Origin: Acetoanaerobium sticklandii
GTDB lineage: Bacteria; Bacillota; Clostridia; Peptostreptococcales; Filifactoraceae
DNA: 64,000 bases
Reading direction: 5' to 3'
NCBI RefSeq assembly: GCF_000196455.1
Contig: NC_014614.1
Coordinates: 2,278,001 to 2,342,000 of the forward strand
The notes below the pieces were generated by a model, which made no database searches, was not told the origin of the DNA, and saw nothing but the letters and a program-made list of their open reading frames with translations. The translations under genes were made by a program, and so were the position numbers. Of this stretch, positions 51,638 through 60,252 are shown in pieces; position 1 is the stretch's first letter, and every line of letters starts with the position of its first letter.

Positions 51638-51853
51638 TTATAAAGAAATTACTTTCTCAATGATAAACCCGAGTCCAGAATCTATAAGATAAATTATTAA
51701 GCTCACAATAAATACTGAGAATATAACAATCCAAGTATAGTTTGTTAATTCTTTGCGGCTTGGCCAATGAACCTTTTTAAGTTCTGTTCTGGTTTCTCTT
51801 AGAGAAGTTCCTATACCTTTTTTTACATTTGCTTCTGCTGACAATCCATTCAC
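51638..51853 (-). CDS. secE: Preprotein translocase subunit SecE
   Basis: About 71 residues (or 68 if the TTG at 51844 is used, which has better spacing to AAAGGG). Amphipathic start, RTELKKVHWPSRKELTNYTW and a single membrane helix at the C-terminus. Clamps the SecY channel encoded at 20763. Confidence 0.95.
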   Translation of the reverse strand: MNGLSAEANVKKGIGTSLRETRTELKKVHWPSRKELTNYTWIVIFSVFIVSLIIYLIDSGLGFIIEKVISL

Positions 51854-51862
51854 ACCCTTTGA

Positions 51863-52012
51863 CTATTTAGTTTCTTTATGCGCAGTGTGCTTTTTGCAGA
51901 ATCTGCAGTATTTGCTAAGCTCTATTCTGTCTGGGTCATTCTTCTTGTTTTTTGTAGTGTTGTAGTTTCTTTGCTTACACTCTTGGCAAGCAAGTGTTAT
52001 TTTTACTCTCAT
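51863..52012 (-). CDS. rpmG: 50S ribosomal protein L33, zinc-binding form
   Basis: 49-residue protein (MRVKITLACQECKQRNYNTT, ending HKETK) with two C-x2-C pairs for zinc. ATG at 52012 preceded by AGGAGGTG. Upstream of secE as in other Firmicutes. Confidence 0.96.
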   Translation of the reverse strand: MRVKITLACQECKQRNYNTTKNKKNDPDRIELSKYCRFCKKHTAHKETK

Positions 52013-52072
52013 GGTCCACCTCCTACATTAATATGTGTTAGAAGGATCTATTTTTAAACATAGATTGGTGTA

Positions 52073-52078
52073 ATTATA
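52073..52078 (-). promoter_or_regulatory. Possible -10 of the rpmG-secE-nusG operon
   Basis: TATAAT on the minus strand about 60 nt before rpmG, directly after the tufB terminator region; no good -35 at standard spacing. The stretch 52085-52278 holds nothing else I can support. Confidence 0.4.
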
Positions 52079-52282
52079 TAACATTACCCATAAAATCTAT
52101 CACAATCGCCAGCCGATGTCAAGAGATTTCGCTCTTATATATCAACTAAATTATGATTTTCGCCGAAATTAAAGTTTAACTCAATTTGTATTTTTTGTCA
52201 AAGCTTTCCACTATATTTGCTCTAGGTTTATATTAATTTTTTTTGCTGTTATCCTTCTATTTTATTTCAGTTTATATTAAAA

Positions 52283-52311
52283 ACGAGCTTTTGCATAATG
52301 CAAAAGCTCGT
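52283..52311 (-). terminator. tufB terminator
   Basis: Identical 14-bp hairpin to that of tufA (ACGAGCTTTTGCAT with its complement), followed by TTTTTAATATAAAC on the minus strand. The U-tract is shorter than at tufA because the repeat ends here. Confidence 0.88.
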
Positions 52312-52330
52312 ATATAAGTCAGGGCTTTAA

Positions 52331-53524
52331 TTACTCTACGATTGTAGCAACAACACCAGCGCCTACAGTTCTTCCGCCTTCTCTGATAGCAAAACGAAGT
52401 CCCTCTTCCATAGCGATTGGAGTGATAAGCTCAACTGAAATAGTGATGTTATCTCCAGGCATAACCATTTCTACGCCATCTGGAAGTGTGATGTCACCAG
52501 TTACGTCAGTTGTTCTGAAGTAAAACTGTGGTCTATATCCTTTAAAGAATGGAGTATGTCTTCCACCCTCTTCTTTTTTAAGTACGTAGATTTCTGCAGT
52601 GAACTTCGTTCTTGGTTTGATTGTTCCTGATTTAGCTAGAACTTGTCCTCTTTCGATATCATCTCTAGTTACACCTCTAAGAAGTGCTCCTATGTTATCT
52701 CCAGCTTGCGCTTGATCTAGTAACTTTCTGAACATCTCTACTCCAGTTACTACTACTTTTCTTGCTTCTTCTGTAAGTCCAACGATTTCTACCTCGTCTT
52801 GAACTTTTAGAATTCCTCTTTCTACTCTTCCTGTTGCAACTGTTCCTCTACCAGTGATTGAGAATACGTCCTCTACTGGCATTAGGAAAGGCTTGTCGAT
52901 ATCTCTTTCTGGCTCTGGAATGTAGCTATCGATTTGCTCGAATAACTCAACGATTTTGTCTCCCCACTCAGATGCTGGATCTTCTAATGCTTTTAGTGCT
53001 GATCCTCTGATAATTGGAGTGTCATCTCCTGGGAATTCGTACTCGTTTAGTAGGTCTCTTACTTCCATTTCTACTAGCTCAAGTAGCTCTTCGTCATCTA
53101 CCATGTCACATTTGTTTAGGAATACTACGATGTATGGTACCCCTACCTGTCTTGATAGTAGGATATGCTCTCTTGTTTGTGGCATTGGTCCATCTGCTGC
53201 TGAACATACTAGGATAGCTCCGTCCATCTGTGCTGCTCCTGTGATCATGTTCTTAACGTAGTCAGCATGGCCTGGGCAGTCAACGTGTGCGTAGTGTCTG
53301 TTTGGAGTCTCATACTCAACGTGTGCTGTTGAGATTGTGATTCCTCTTTCTCTTTCCTCTGGTGCCTTATCTATGTTTTCGAAATCTACTGCTGCTCCGA
53401 ATCCGTATCTTGCATGTAATGTCTTTGTGATTGCTGCTGTTAATGTTGTTTTTCCGTGGTCTACGTGTCCTATTGTTCCAATATTAACGTGTGGCTTGGT
53501 TCTTTCAAATTTAGCTTTTGCCAT
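52331..53524 (-). CDS. tufB: Elongation factor Tu, copy B
   Basis: 397 residues, identical to the product of tufA. The ATG at 53524 is preceded by GGAGGAGGAG. Copy B stands alone behind a tRNA-Thr gene and its own promoter, so its control differs from copy A in the str operon. Confidence 0.99.
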   Translation of the reverse strand: MAKAKFERTKPHVNIGTIGHVDHGKTTLTAAITKTLHARYGFGAAVDFENIDKAPEERERGITISTAHVEYETPNRHYAHVDCPGHADYVKNMITGAAQMDGAILVCSAADGPMPQTREHILLSRQVGVPYIVVFLNKCDMVDDEELLELVEMEVRDLLNEYEFPGDDTPIIRGSALKALEDPASEWGDKIVELFEQIDSYIPEPERDIDKPFLMPVEDVFSITGRGTVATGRVERGILKVQDEVEIVGLTEEARKVVVTGVEMFRKLLDQAQAGDNIGALLRGVTRDDIERGQVLAKSGTIKPRTKFTAEIYVLKKEEGGRHTPFFKGYRPQFYFRTTDVTGDITLPDGVEMVMPGDNITISVELITPIAMEEGLRFAIREGGRTVGAGVVATIVE

Positions 53525-53582
53525 TTTATTAGCTCCTCCTCCAATAAACACTTCCAAGTGTTTCATTATTATAAAAAAGAAA

Positions 53583-53658
53583 TGGAGCTCACGAGCGGAC
53601 TTGAACCGCCGACCTCCGCCTTACCAAGGCGACGCTCTACCGACTGAGCCACGTGAGC
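53583..53658 (-). tRNA. thrT: tRNA-Thr (GGT)
   Basis: 76 nt with CCA encoded. Acceptor GCUCACG/CGUGAGC, D arm GCUC...GAGC, anticodon loop UUGGUAA (anticodon GGU), T loop UUCAAGU. It is 58 nt before the tufB start, under the same promoter. Confidence 0.97.
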
Positions 53659-53671
53659 ACTTACAAGGCAT

Positions 53672-53700
53672 ATTGTACTATGTTTATACACAAAAATCAA
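53672..53700 (-). promoter_or_regulatory. Promoter of thrT-tufB
   Basis: TTGATT (53700-53695), 17-bp spacer, TACAAT (53677-53672) on the minus strand, 14 nt before the tRNA 5' end. Confidence 0.78.
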
Positions 53701-53802
53701 GAAAGATTTTTTGTATATTAAAATCTTATTATCAATACCTTAAAATTATTGAAATTTAAAAGTAATTTTTGTTTTCTATAAGTTTTGAATTACTTATTTA
53801 TG

Positions 53803-54492
53803 TTATTCTCTTTGCTCCAAATATTTTTCAAACTTTCTTTTTATTCTCTGAAGCGCATTATCAACACTTTTAGTATGCTTGCAAAGTTTCTCAGATATTT
53901 CATTATAGGAATAGCCTTTTAAATATAGTGATAAAACCCTAGTTTCAAACTCGCTTAGCATTTCCTTTGTTTTCTCTTCTATGAGCTTCATTTCTTCTTT
54001 ACTTATTATAAGCTGTTCAGGGTCACTTATATGAGAATTTTTCATCATATCCATAAGAGTTTTATCTGGATCTTCTTCACTCATAGGTTTATTAAGAGAA
54101 ATGTACGAATTAAGGGGAATATGTTTTTGCCTCGTTGCCGTTTTTACAGCTGTAATGATTTGCCTAGTTACACATAGCTCTGCAAACGCTCTAAATGAAA
54201 CTGTTTTTTCTTCATCGTAATCTCTAATTGCTTTAAATAGCCCAATCATTCCTTCTTGCAATATATCTTCTTTGTCCGCTCCAACGATAAAAAAGGGCTT
54301 GGCTTTTGATCTTACAAAGTTACGATATTTTTTAAGAATATGATTTAAAGATTTTTCGTCTCCAGCTTTCGCTCTAAAAACCATATTGTCATCTACGTCA
54401 GCTTCATCATCGCTTATTATTTCTTTGTTTTCATCAACGATGTCTGAGTCAGCAATTGCGAAATCATATTTCAAGTCCTCATTTTTTGACAT
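53803..54492 (-). CDS. sigH: RNA polymerase sigma-H factor
   Basis: 229 residues. Region 2 (KEDILQEGMIGLFKAIRDYD) and region 4 helix-turn-helix (YLKGYSYNEISEKLCKHTKS) belong to the sigma-H type that drives early stationary-phase and sporulation genes. An acidic 35-residue N-terminal extension precedes it. Located after yacP, its usual place in Firmicutes; this suggests an endospore-forming ancestry but does not prove sporulation. Confidence 0.92.
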   Translation of the reverse strand: MSKNEDLKYDFAIADSDIVDENKEIISDDEADVDDNMVFRAKAGDEKSLNHILKKYRNFVRSKAKPFFIVGADKEDILQEGMIGLFKAIRDYDEEKTVSFRAFAELCVTRQIITAVKTATRQKHIPLNSYISLNKPMSEEDPDKTLMDMMKNSHISDPEQLIISKEEMKLIEEKTKEMLSEFETRVLSLYLKGYSYNEISEKLCKHTKSVDNALQRIKRKFEKYLEQRE

Positions 54493-54505
54493 TTAACAGC
54501 CTCCA

Positions 54506-55045
54506 TCATTTCCCCTTAGATACACCTTTTCTTATTTCCTCTAATTTTCGAAGCACATCCGTGTCAACCACATCCTCTAAGGTGTTTTTTTCTGTTTTTT
54601 TCGTCTTTGTTGTGGTTTTAATTTTAGTGTTTGAGCGCTGTACCTCTATATTTAGCTCTCTTGTAGTTATTCTGCTTCCACCCTTGCCAAGAACCATCTG
54701 CTGCTCAGCCATGTCATCGCTTGCAACTCTTATACTCAAGTGCTTTTTAGGTCCAAACTCGGTTATAAGCTTTTCTATATATGAATCGGCAGTTTGCTTT
54801 TCTTTTGTATACACAATTTTTAAATTGCCTACTTCTTCTTCTCTTTTCGTATGAGCTTTGACTCTGTATGCATCATAGACAACTATGGTGAAGATTCCAC
54901 TAAAAGCAGCATATTCACCTAGAATAAAATTGAGCTTGTCTCTTGCTCCTTCTAAGTCCACTTTAGCAATTTCATTTAAATCACTCCATGCATTAATTAC
55001 ATTATAGCCATCTACTATGAGATAGTCCGTAAATTTCTTTTTCAA
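54506..55045 (-). CDS. yacP: NYN-domain ribonuclease YacP/Rae1
   Basis: 179 residues; DYLIVDGYNVINAWSDL with the metal aspartate near residue 12, VVYDAYRVK and SDDMAEQQMVLGKGGSRITT. In B. subtilis the homologue cleaves mRNA in the ribosomal A site. TTG start 8 nt after AGGAAG. A Lys/Thr-rich linker leads to a helical tail. Between rlmB and sigH. Confidence 0.9.
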   Translation of the reverse strand: MKKKFTDYLIVDGYNVINAWSDLNEIAKVDLEGARDKLNFILGEYAAFSGIFTIVVYDAYRVKAHTKREEEVGNLKIVYTKEKQTADSYIEKLITEFGPKKHLSIRVASDDMAEQQMVLGKGGSRITTRELNIEVQRSNTKIKTTTKTKKTEKNTLEDVVDTDVLRKLEEIRKGVSKGK

Positions 55046-55055
55046 TTTTATCTTC

Positions 55056-55784
55056 CTAACTATTTCGTCTTTGCCTTACTACTTCATATAAAAGAATAGA
55101 TGCAGCCACGGACGCATTTAAAGACCCGACGTTACCTTTCATAGGTATTTTGAGGGTAAAATCACAATTGTCCTTTAGAAGTCTCGATATACCTTTACCT
55201 TCATTTCCTACTACTAGAGCAACTGAGCCTTTTAAATCCACTGTATCATATGACTCTCCATCCATATCCAAGGCATAAATCCATATACCTTCTTTCTTAA
55301 GCTTCTCAACTGTAGATACTAGATTGGTTACTTTTATAACCTTCATGTAAGACGCCGCTCCAGCAGCTGTCTTTTCTACAGTTGCATTCACAGAGGCCGA
55401 TCTTCGTTTTGGTATGATTACACCGTGAGCTCCAGCACCCTCTGCAGAACGAATTATAGCTCCTAGATTATGAGGATCTTCTATTTCGTCCAATATAATA
55501 AAGAAAGGTTTTTCATCCTTTTCTCTAATTTCATCTAACACTTCTTCAAGTTCATAGTATTTATAATCTGTTACTAGCGCCACAACCCCTTGATGCTGGG
55601 TGCCTTCAGCAAGTTCATCTAGTTTGGTTTTATCAACCTCTTTGATTAATATTTTCTGTTCTTTTGCTATAGAGAGGATTTTTTTAATAGAGCCCTCTTT
55701 ATCTCCCGCTTTAATATATAGGCAATCTATAGTCCGATTGCTTTTAAGTGCTTCAAGCACTGGATTTCTTCCTGATATATTCAT
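55056..55784 (-). CDS. rlmB: 23S rRNA 2'-O-methyltransferase RlmB (TrmH family)
   Basis: 242 residues; SPOUT fold with motifs ILDEIEDPHNLGAIIRSAEG, VVGNEGKGISRLL and VGSLNASVAASILLYEVVRQ, plus an N-terminal L30e-like substrate-binding domain. Expected to methylate G2251 (E. coli numbering) of 23S rRNA. A related tRNA or rRNA position is possible. Confidence 0.9.
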   Translation of the reverse strand: MNISGRNPVLEALKSNRTIDCLYIKAGDKEGSIKKILSIAKEQKILIKEVDKTKLDELAEGTQHQGVVALVTDYKYYELEEVLDEIREKDEKPFFIILDEIEDPHNLGAIIRSAEGAGAHGVIIPKRRSASVNATVEKTAAGAASYMKVIKVTNLVSTVEKLKKEGIWIYALDMDGESYDTVDLKGSVALVVGNEGKGISRLLKDNCDFTLKIPMKGNVGSLNASVAASILLYEVVRQRRNS

Positions 55785-55816
55785 ACTGGTTTCTTCTTTC
55801 TATTTTAGATAATTTT

Positions 55817-55845
55817 TATAAGGAGATAACAGGTACCTCCTTATA
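55817..55845 (-). terminator. Possible terminator after thyX
   Basis: TATAAGGAG and CTCCTTATA form a 9-bp stem followed by AAAATTATC on the minus strand. The U-tract is lacking, so it may be only a partial stop between thyX and rlmB. Confidence 0.4.
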
Positions 55846-55889
55846 AATTTAAATACAGCGATTTAATTTCTTTACAATTGCTTTTAGTT

Positions 55890-56660
55890 TTATAAACTAG
55901 CTTCGATAGCTTCAATTTTAGATTTTGGGATGTCTGGTCGTTTACATGACATAGCACCTTCCTTACAACTACCCTTGTAGCAACTAGGACCTGCATTTTT
56001 AAACAAAATAGGTGCTACGCTCTTTACTTCTCTTAGCATTTCAAAAGCTAAATCTCTGATTTCCCATTGTGCTCTTTCACAACATCTATGAGTGAAGAAA
56101 TTCATAAGGGAGCGCGCATTCATGCTTACTACCATTTTAGTCTCACAGGCATTAGGAAATACATATCTAGCATCTTCTATAGATACTTTTTCAGCAGCTG
56201 AGGCCGCTTTTTTTTCACTCATGCCTTGTTTTATAAACTCTGCATAATTCTTTTCATATAGTTTTTCAACTATTTCATCATAAGCTTTTTGGTCTGCTTC
56301 CATAGCTTTTAAAAATATGGACTTAGCCTCTTCATTGGCTTCTATTTGTGGTGGAACTATGTATTCAAATTGGCTTAGCTTTACATATCTTTGTGACTGC
56401 TGAGAAAAGCTAGCAATTCTGTGTCTTACTACTTGGTGAGAACAGGCTCTTGATATTCCTTCAATAGAAAACGTAAAGCTTACATGCTCTATAGGGCTTT
56501 CGTGTCCCATTGATACAAGAATGCCAAGAAACTTCTCAACCTCTTGAGGTGATAAACCTTCACCTATAGACTCTGCTCCAACTGGAGAATAGCAAAGTTT
56601 AGCGGCCATAGACACAACCTTGTCCGGATTATCTGTATGTGCAATTAGTTTTACTCTCAT
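55890..56660 (-). CDS. thyX: FAD-dependent thymidylate synthase
   Basis: About 256 residues; makes dTMP from dUMP with methylene-THF and FADH2. The ThyX motif RHRIASFSQQSQRY (about 79-92) is intact, and a C-terminal cysteine-rich end (CYKGSCKEGAMSCKRP) is unusual. Two ATGs stand in tandem; the second has the better distance to GGGGAG. Located beside rlmB as in other Clostridia. cysS and mrnC, commonly upstream, are not in the window. Confidence 0.94.
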   Translation of the reverse strand: MRVKLIAHTDNPDKVVSMAAKLCYSPVGAESIGEGLSPQEVEKFLGILVSMGHESPIEHVSFTFSIEGISRACSHQVVRHRIASFSQQSQRYVKLSQFEYIVPPQIEANEEAKSIFLKAMEADQKAYDEIVEKLYEKNYAEFIKQGMSEKKAASAAEKVSIEDARYVFPNACETKMVVSMNARSLMNFFTHRCCERAQWEIRDLAFEMLREVKSVAPILFKNAGPSCYKGSCKEGAMSCKRPDIPKSKIEAIEASL

Positions 56661-56701
56661 CATAAGCTCCCCTTTTCTTGTAAAGTTCTTTGACTTAATA
56701 T

Positions 56702-56730
56702 ATCATATTTAGCATTTATACACAATTCAA
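56702..56730 (-). promoter_or_regulatory. thyX promoter
   Basis: TTGAAT (56730-56725), 17-bp spacer, TATGAT (56707-56702) on the minus strand. Confidence 0.6.
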
Positions 56731-56752
56731 GAAAATACTAAGAATTTGTCAA

Positions 56753-56825
56753 AAAAAACAATATCTCAGAATGCATTTACACTAGAACTTAATGTTTCAT
56801 CAGTATAAATTATAATCTGAGATAT
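56753..56825 (-). terminator. Large-loop terminator after the EamA gene
   Basis: ATATCTCAGA and TCTGAGATAT (56816-56825 with 56761-56770) pair around a 45-nt loop, followed on the minus strand by TGTTTTTTTT. The stem and U-tract fit a terminator, but the loop is unusually long. Confidence 0.5.
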
Positions 56826-56906
56826 AATTTTATTATTATCGCTTTCTTCAATATATTTACTTGCTTCAAATATTTTTTTATTCAAGTGGTATTTTTGTTT
56901 ATTCAT
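56766..56906 (-). CDS. Possible small ORF, 46 residues
   Basis: An open frame MNKQKYHLNKKIFEASKYIE... to NAF-stop begins 28 nt after the EamA gene on the same strand. It has a plausible protein composition but no ribosome binding site, and it overlaps the large-loop hairpin. It could be a remnant of a larger gene. Low confidence. Confidence 0.2.
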   Translation of the reverse strand: MNKQKYHLNKKIFEASKYIEESDNNKIISQIIIYTDETLSSSVNAF

Positions 56907-56933
56907 TTTATATTTAATTCAATTTAGCATGTT

Positions 56934-57860
56934 TTACTTCACTTCAAATGAATTTTCCAACGATACTTTTTTTAAAGCTTTGTTTGGTAGGCTTACCATA
57001 ATAGCTGATGTAATTATAAGAACAGCTCCCATAAGCTGATATATTCCCATCTTTTCATTTAAAAACGCTGCTCCTAGTATACAGGCAATTACAATTTCCA
57101 TATTTGCAATTATGGATCCTTTTACAGCTCCTATTCTCTTCACTCCTGCAAAAAGAGCAAGCATAGCTACTGAAGTTGCAAATATTCCTATAAGAGCCGC
57201 ATAGCTAAGAGCAAATATATTTATAGGATATATGAAGGTGTTACTTACTATCGCTGCAATTCCCATACCTAAAGCTGCAAATATATTGGTATAATAACTC
57301 ATTTTTACTGAGTCTATTTTCTTTACTCTCGGGAGAGATAGTCCTAGTACATAAAACGCATATAGAATCCCTCCAAGAAGAGAAAAAATAATTCCTCTAT
57401 AATCTATTTGAGCTTTTCCTGGAGATACTATCGATAAAATACCTACACTGCCTAATACTAAAGATAAAATTTTATTCGGCGTAAGCTTTTCTTTGAAAAA
57501 AGCAAATGAAAATAAGGTTACAAAAATAGGATAAGTAAAAAAAATAACTGCAGTAAGCGATGCAGGTATAAAGTTTAGTGAATAAAAATAACAAAAGGAA
57601 ACCAAATTATACCCTATAAATCCAAATCCAAATGCTATTATACCGTCTTTGGCATTTAGCTTTAAAGGTCGTTTTAAAATATGCGAGACTAAAAAAAGAA
57701 TAATGGCGGCAATAAAGAATCTTAGAAAAAGAAGAGTCGTAGTATTTAACCCATAGCTGTAAGCCATCTTTCCCAATACTCCCATTGTAGCAAATCCCAT
57801 AGCCGATAGAAAAACCAAAAGTTCTCCTTTAATACCTATAGAAAAAATACCATTTTTCAT
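56934..57860 (-). CDS. EamA/DMT-family transporter
   Basis: 308 residues with ten predicted membrane helices and two internal EamA repeats (first AMGFATMGVLGKMAYSYGLN, second ILYAFYVLGLSLPRVKK onwards). Members export amino acids or other metabolites, or import nucleosides. No specific substrate can be assigned. Single gene between thyX and a chemoreceptor. Confidence 0.88.
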   Translation of the reverse strand: MKNGIFSIGIKGELLVFLSAMGFATMGVLGKMAYSYGLNTTTLLFLRFFIAAIILFLVSHILKRPLKLNAKDGIIAFGFGFIGYNLVSFCYFYSLNFIPASLTAVIFFTYPIFVTLFSFAFFKEKLTPNKILSLVLGSVGILSIVSPGKAQIDYRGIIFSLLGGILYAFYVLGLSLPRVKKIDSVKMSYYTNIFAALGMGIAAIVSNTFIYPINIFALSYAALIGIFATSVAMLALFAGVKRIGAVKGSIIANMEIVIACILGAAFLNEKMGIYQLMGAVLIITSAIMVSLPNKALKKVSLENSFEVK

Positions 57861-58011
57861 TTAGTCTCATTTCTCCTTTTCGTTGTAAAATTAAATTTTT
57901 ATAAGTAAAATTAATTTGCCAATCTTAATCTAATACATTTTTTCTTTACATTCAATCTATTTTTTTAGTATTTTCAAAATAGTCATAAAATTACACTTTT
58001 TTTTAGTAACT

Positions 58012-58051
58012 AAAAAGGAATATAATCTTTGAAAAGACTATATTCCTTTTT
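58012..58051 (-). terminator. Terminator of the second chemoreceptor gene
   Basis: AAAAAGGAATATA and TATATTCCTTTTT pair around a 14-nt segment that itself can pair partly (AGTCTTTTCAAAGATT); the stem's own U-rich arm gives a terminator on either strand. Confidence 0.8.
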
Positions 58052-58086
58052 GAATTTATTTATATATTAAATTTTCTTAACAAATA

Positions 58087-60123
58087 TTAAACTTTAAATT
58101 TATCAATAAGAGATTTTAGTTCATCAGCGATAATAGCTAGCTCCTCTCCAGACTCGGATATCATGCTTATTGACTCTAATTGCTGCTGCATAGATGCCGA
58201 TGCCTCTTCTGTCCCCGCAGCGTTTTCTTCAGATACCGCAGATAGATTGTGCATTAGATTTACTATTGCATCTTTATTCACATTCATTATTTTAGATGAT
58301 TGATTTAGCTTTTCAATCACATCTTTTACCGTTTCAATCGCTTGTGCTATCATTTCAAATTTCTCTTCAGTACTTTTTACAGAAATATTTTGTTTATTAA
58401 CTATATCCTTAACCTCTACCATAGCCTCTACAGCTCCTGTAGATTTCTGTCTTAGCTCATCGATTATAGTCTTAATATCATTTGTAAAGTCATTTGATTG
58501 CTCCGCCAATTTTCTTATTTCATCAGCAACAACAGCAAATCCTCTTCCAGCTTCTCCAGCTCTTGCAGCTTCTATTGCAGCATTAAGTGCGAGAAGATTA
58601 GTCTGGTCTGCTATATTTTGAATCATTTGACTTGCCACTTCGATCTTTTCGGCACTTTCATTATTACTCAAGATAATCTTGTAAATCATATCGGAGGATT
58701 TCATATTGCTATCCGTCTGACTTACCACTTCATTTAGTAGCACAAAGCCTTCATTCTTTTGCTTGTCTATTTGAGTTACCGAGTGATTAAGCTCCTTAAT
58801 ATGCTCAAAATCTTTTTCTATAGCCTCTTCCATTTCGCTTACATTTTCACTCGCCTGCTCTGTATCTTTTGCTTGGGAGGTAGCACCGTTAGCGATTTCC
58901 TCTATAGCCTTCGATATTTCCTTAGAGGTAAACTCTGTTTTTTTAGAAACCTCAGCAAATCTATTCGATGCCTCATGTATCTGATCTGAGCGTTCTATTA
59001 GTGTAAAAAGCATCGCTCTAATAGAGGTTTTCATCTCACTTAGCGCATTAGCCATCTGACCAAATTCATCCTGTTTATTTAGAAGGCCATCCTCTAACTC
59101 ATGAGAAAAATCACCTGACGCCATTTGAAGTAAATGTGCTTTTAGCTTATTGATAATTTTAATAGAACCACTTAGATTTGTATACAATATAAGAGCTAGT
59201 ATTGCAAAGATCAATAAGCCTGCAATTGCTATCATCATGTTGTTTTTTGCTATAGCAACATTGACGCTTTCCATGGAGAATCCTATGTTTATAGCTCCTA
59301 GATGTTCTCCTGCCACTTCCACAGGCATGAGTATATCGTAGACGTCTACTTTTCCAGCTTCATAATAATATTCTGATGCATACTCTTTTTTATCAACTGC
59401 AGCTGTCTTACTTCCTTCATCCGTCAAAGTTATACCTATTCTGTCTTTATTGCTGTGAGCAGTTGCGATTAAATTCTTATCTATAAAAAGTGCATAAACA
59501 ATTTTTTCATCATCCACTATATTGTCAATTAGGGTCTGGTAACTGAACTGGTCGCTGAACTTTTGAACCATGTCGGCTTTTATCCCTACCTGAGCATAGT
59601 AACCATCATTTCCTCTTACATAGCCATACTGCTTGTATTCTTTTGACTCTGCATCTTGTCTTATGGCTTCTATTTGAGTTTTTTCAGTCCCATTTGCAAA
59701 TGCCATAGCCGCATGGTCACTAGGAGCCTGCCATCCTACATAATCAACAAAGTTTGAATACACTATCATGCCCTGAGGGTTAAACCAGTTTATTTCATCT
59801 ACATTTAAGTCTTTAGCAAGCGTTTGCATATACTCCATGCTCAAGTTACCACTATTTGAAACTATAGTATTCCCAGTTGAGATAATTTTTTCTGATAACA
59901 TTTCATTCATACTACCAAGAGCTTGCGAATTATCATTAAGTCTGTCAACAAATGAATGTGTTAAAAAAAATCCATTTTCTCTCATCTCAGCTAACAAACT
60001 GTTTTTTGTGAGCACGCTAGAAACTGCTCCGATTACAAATACCCCCACAAGTATTACAATGAGAGGAACAAATAAAAGCTTAACTTTAATCGACTTGCCT
60101 TTTGGGGATTTTTCTACATTCAT
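58087..60123 (-). CDS. Methyl-accepting chemotaxis protein with double Cache-like sensor
   Basis: 678 residues from the ATG at 60123 (GGGTGG seven bases before); an upstream ATG would add 19 residues. TM1 at about 14-36, a long extracellular sensor (about 37-295, dCache-like, with WFNPQGMIVYSN and GYVRGNDGYYAQVG), TM2 at about 297-317, HAMP, and the signalling hairpin NLLALNAAIEAARAGEAGRG (about 505-524). It neighbours the proline reductase operon, but is a separate unit with its own terminator. dCache receptors commonly bind amino acids, so proline or another Stickland substrate is a testable ligand. Confidence 0.92.
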   Translation of the reverse strand: MNVEKSPKGKSIKVKLLFVPLIVILVGVFVIGAVSSVLTKNSLLAEMRENGFFLTHSFVDRLNDNSQALGSMNEMLSEKIISTGNTIVSNSGNLSMEYMQTLAKDLNVDEINWFNPQGMIVYSNFVDYVGWQAPSDHAAMAFANGTEKTQIEAIRQDAESKEYKQYGYVRGNDGYYAQVGIKADMVQKFSDQFSYQTLIDNIVDDEKIVYALFIDKNLIATAHSNKDRIGITLTDEGSKTAAVDKKEYASEYYYEAGKVDVYDILMPVEVAGEHLGAINIGFSMESVNVAIAKNNMMIAIAGLLIFAILALILYTNLSGSIKIINKLKAHLLQMASGDFSHELEDGLLNKQDEFGQMANALSEMKTSIRAMLFTLIERSDQIHEASNRFAEVSKKTEFTSKEISKAIEEIANGATSQAKDTEQASENVSEMEEAIEKDFEHIKELNHSVTQIDKQKNEGFVLLNEVVSQTDSNMKSSDMIYKIILSNNESAEKIEVASQMIQNIADQTNLLALNAAIEAARAGEAGRGFAVVADEIRKLAEQSNDFTNDIKTIIDELRQKSTGAVEAMVEVKDIVNKQNISVKSTEEKFEMIAQAIETVKDVIEKLNQSSKIMNVNKDAIVNLMHNLSAVSEENAAGTEEASASMQQQLESISMISESGEELAIIADELKSLIDKFKV

Positions 60124-60184
60124 CATTTCGCCACCCTTCAAATATAAACTAAATTCAAATTCTACTAAAATCATGTCCAATTAA

Positions 60185-60231
60185 AAAGGTTATACCCAAG
60201 TAAGAATAATCTTACTCAAGATATAACCTTT
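60185..60231 (-). terminator. Terminator of the prd operon
   Basis: AAAGGTTATA and TATAACCTTT pair outside a second stem (GAGTAAGA with TCTTACTT), followed on the minus strand by TTTTTAATTGG. Confidence 0.85.
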
Positions 60232-60252
60232 ATATTATAAATAAAATTTTAA

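Larger units (their letters stand above)
52279..53528. repeat. tuf direct repeat, copy B
   Basis: Same 1250-bp sequence as 36612-37861, in the same orientation, 14.4 kb away. Comparison was by eye; no difference was found. Confidence 0.9.

Noticed and set aside
53525..53566. N-terminal extension of EF-Tu copy B (and of copy A at 37858-37908)
   Set aside because: The two extensions are unrelated, and strong ribosome binding sites precede the standard MAKAKFERTK start in both.
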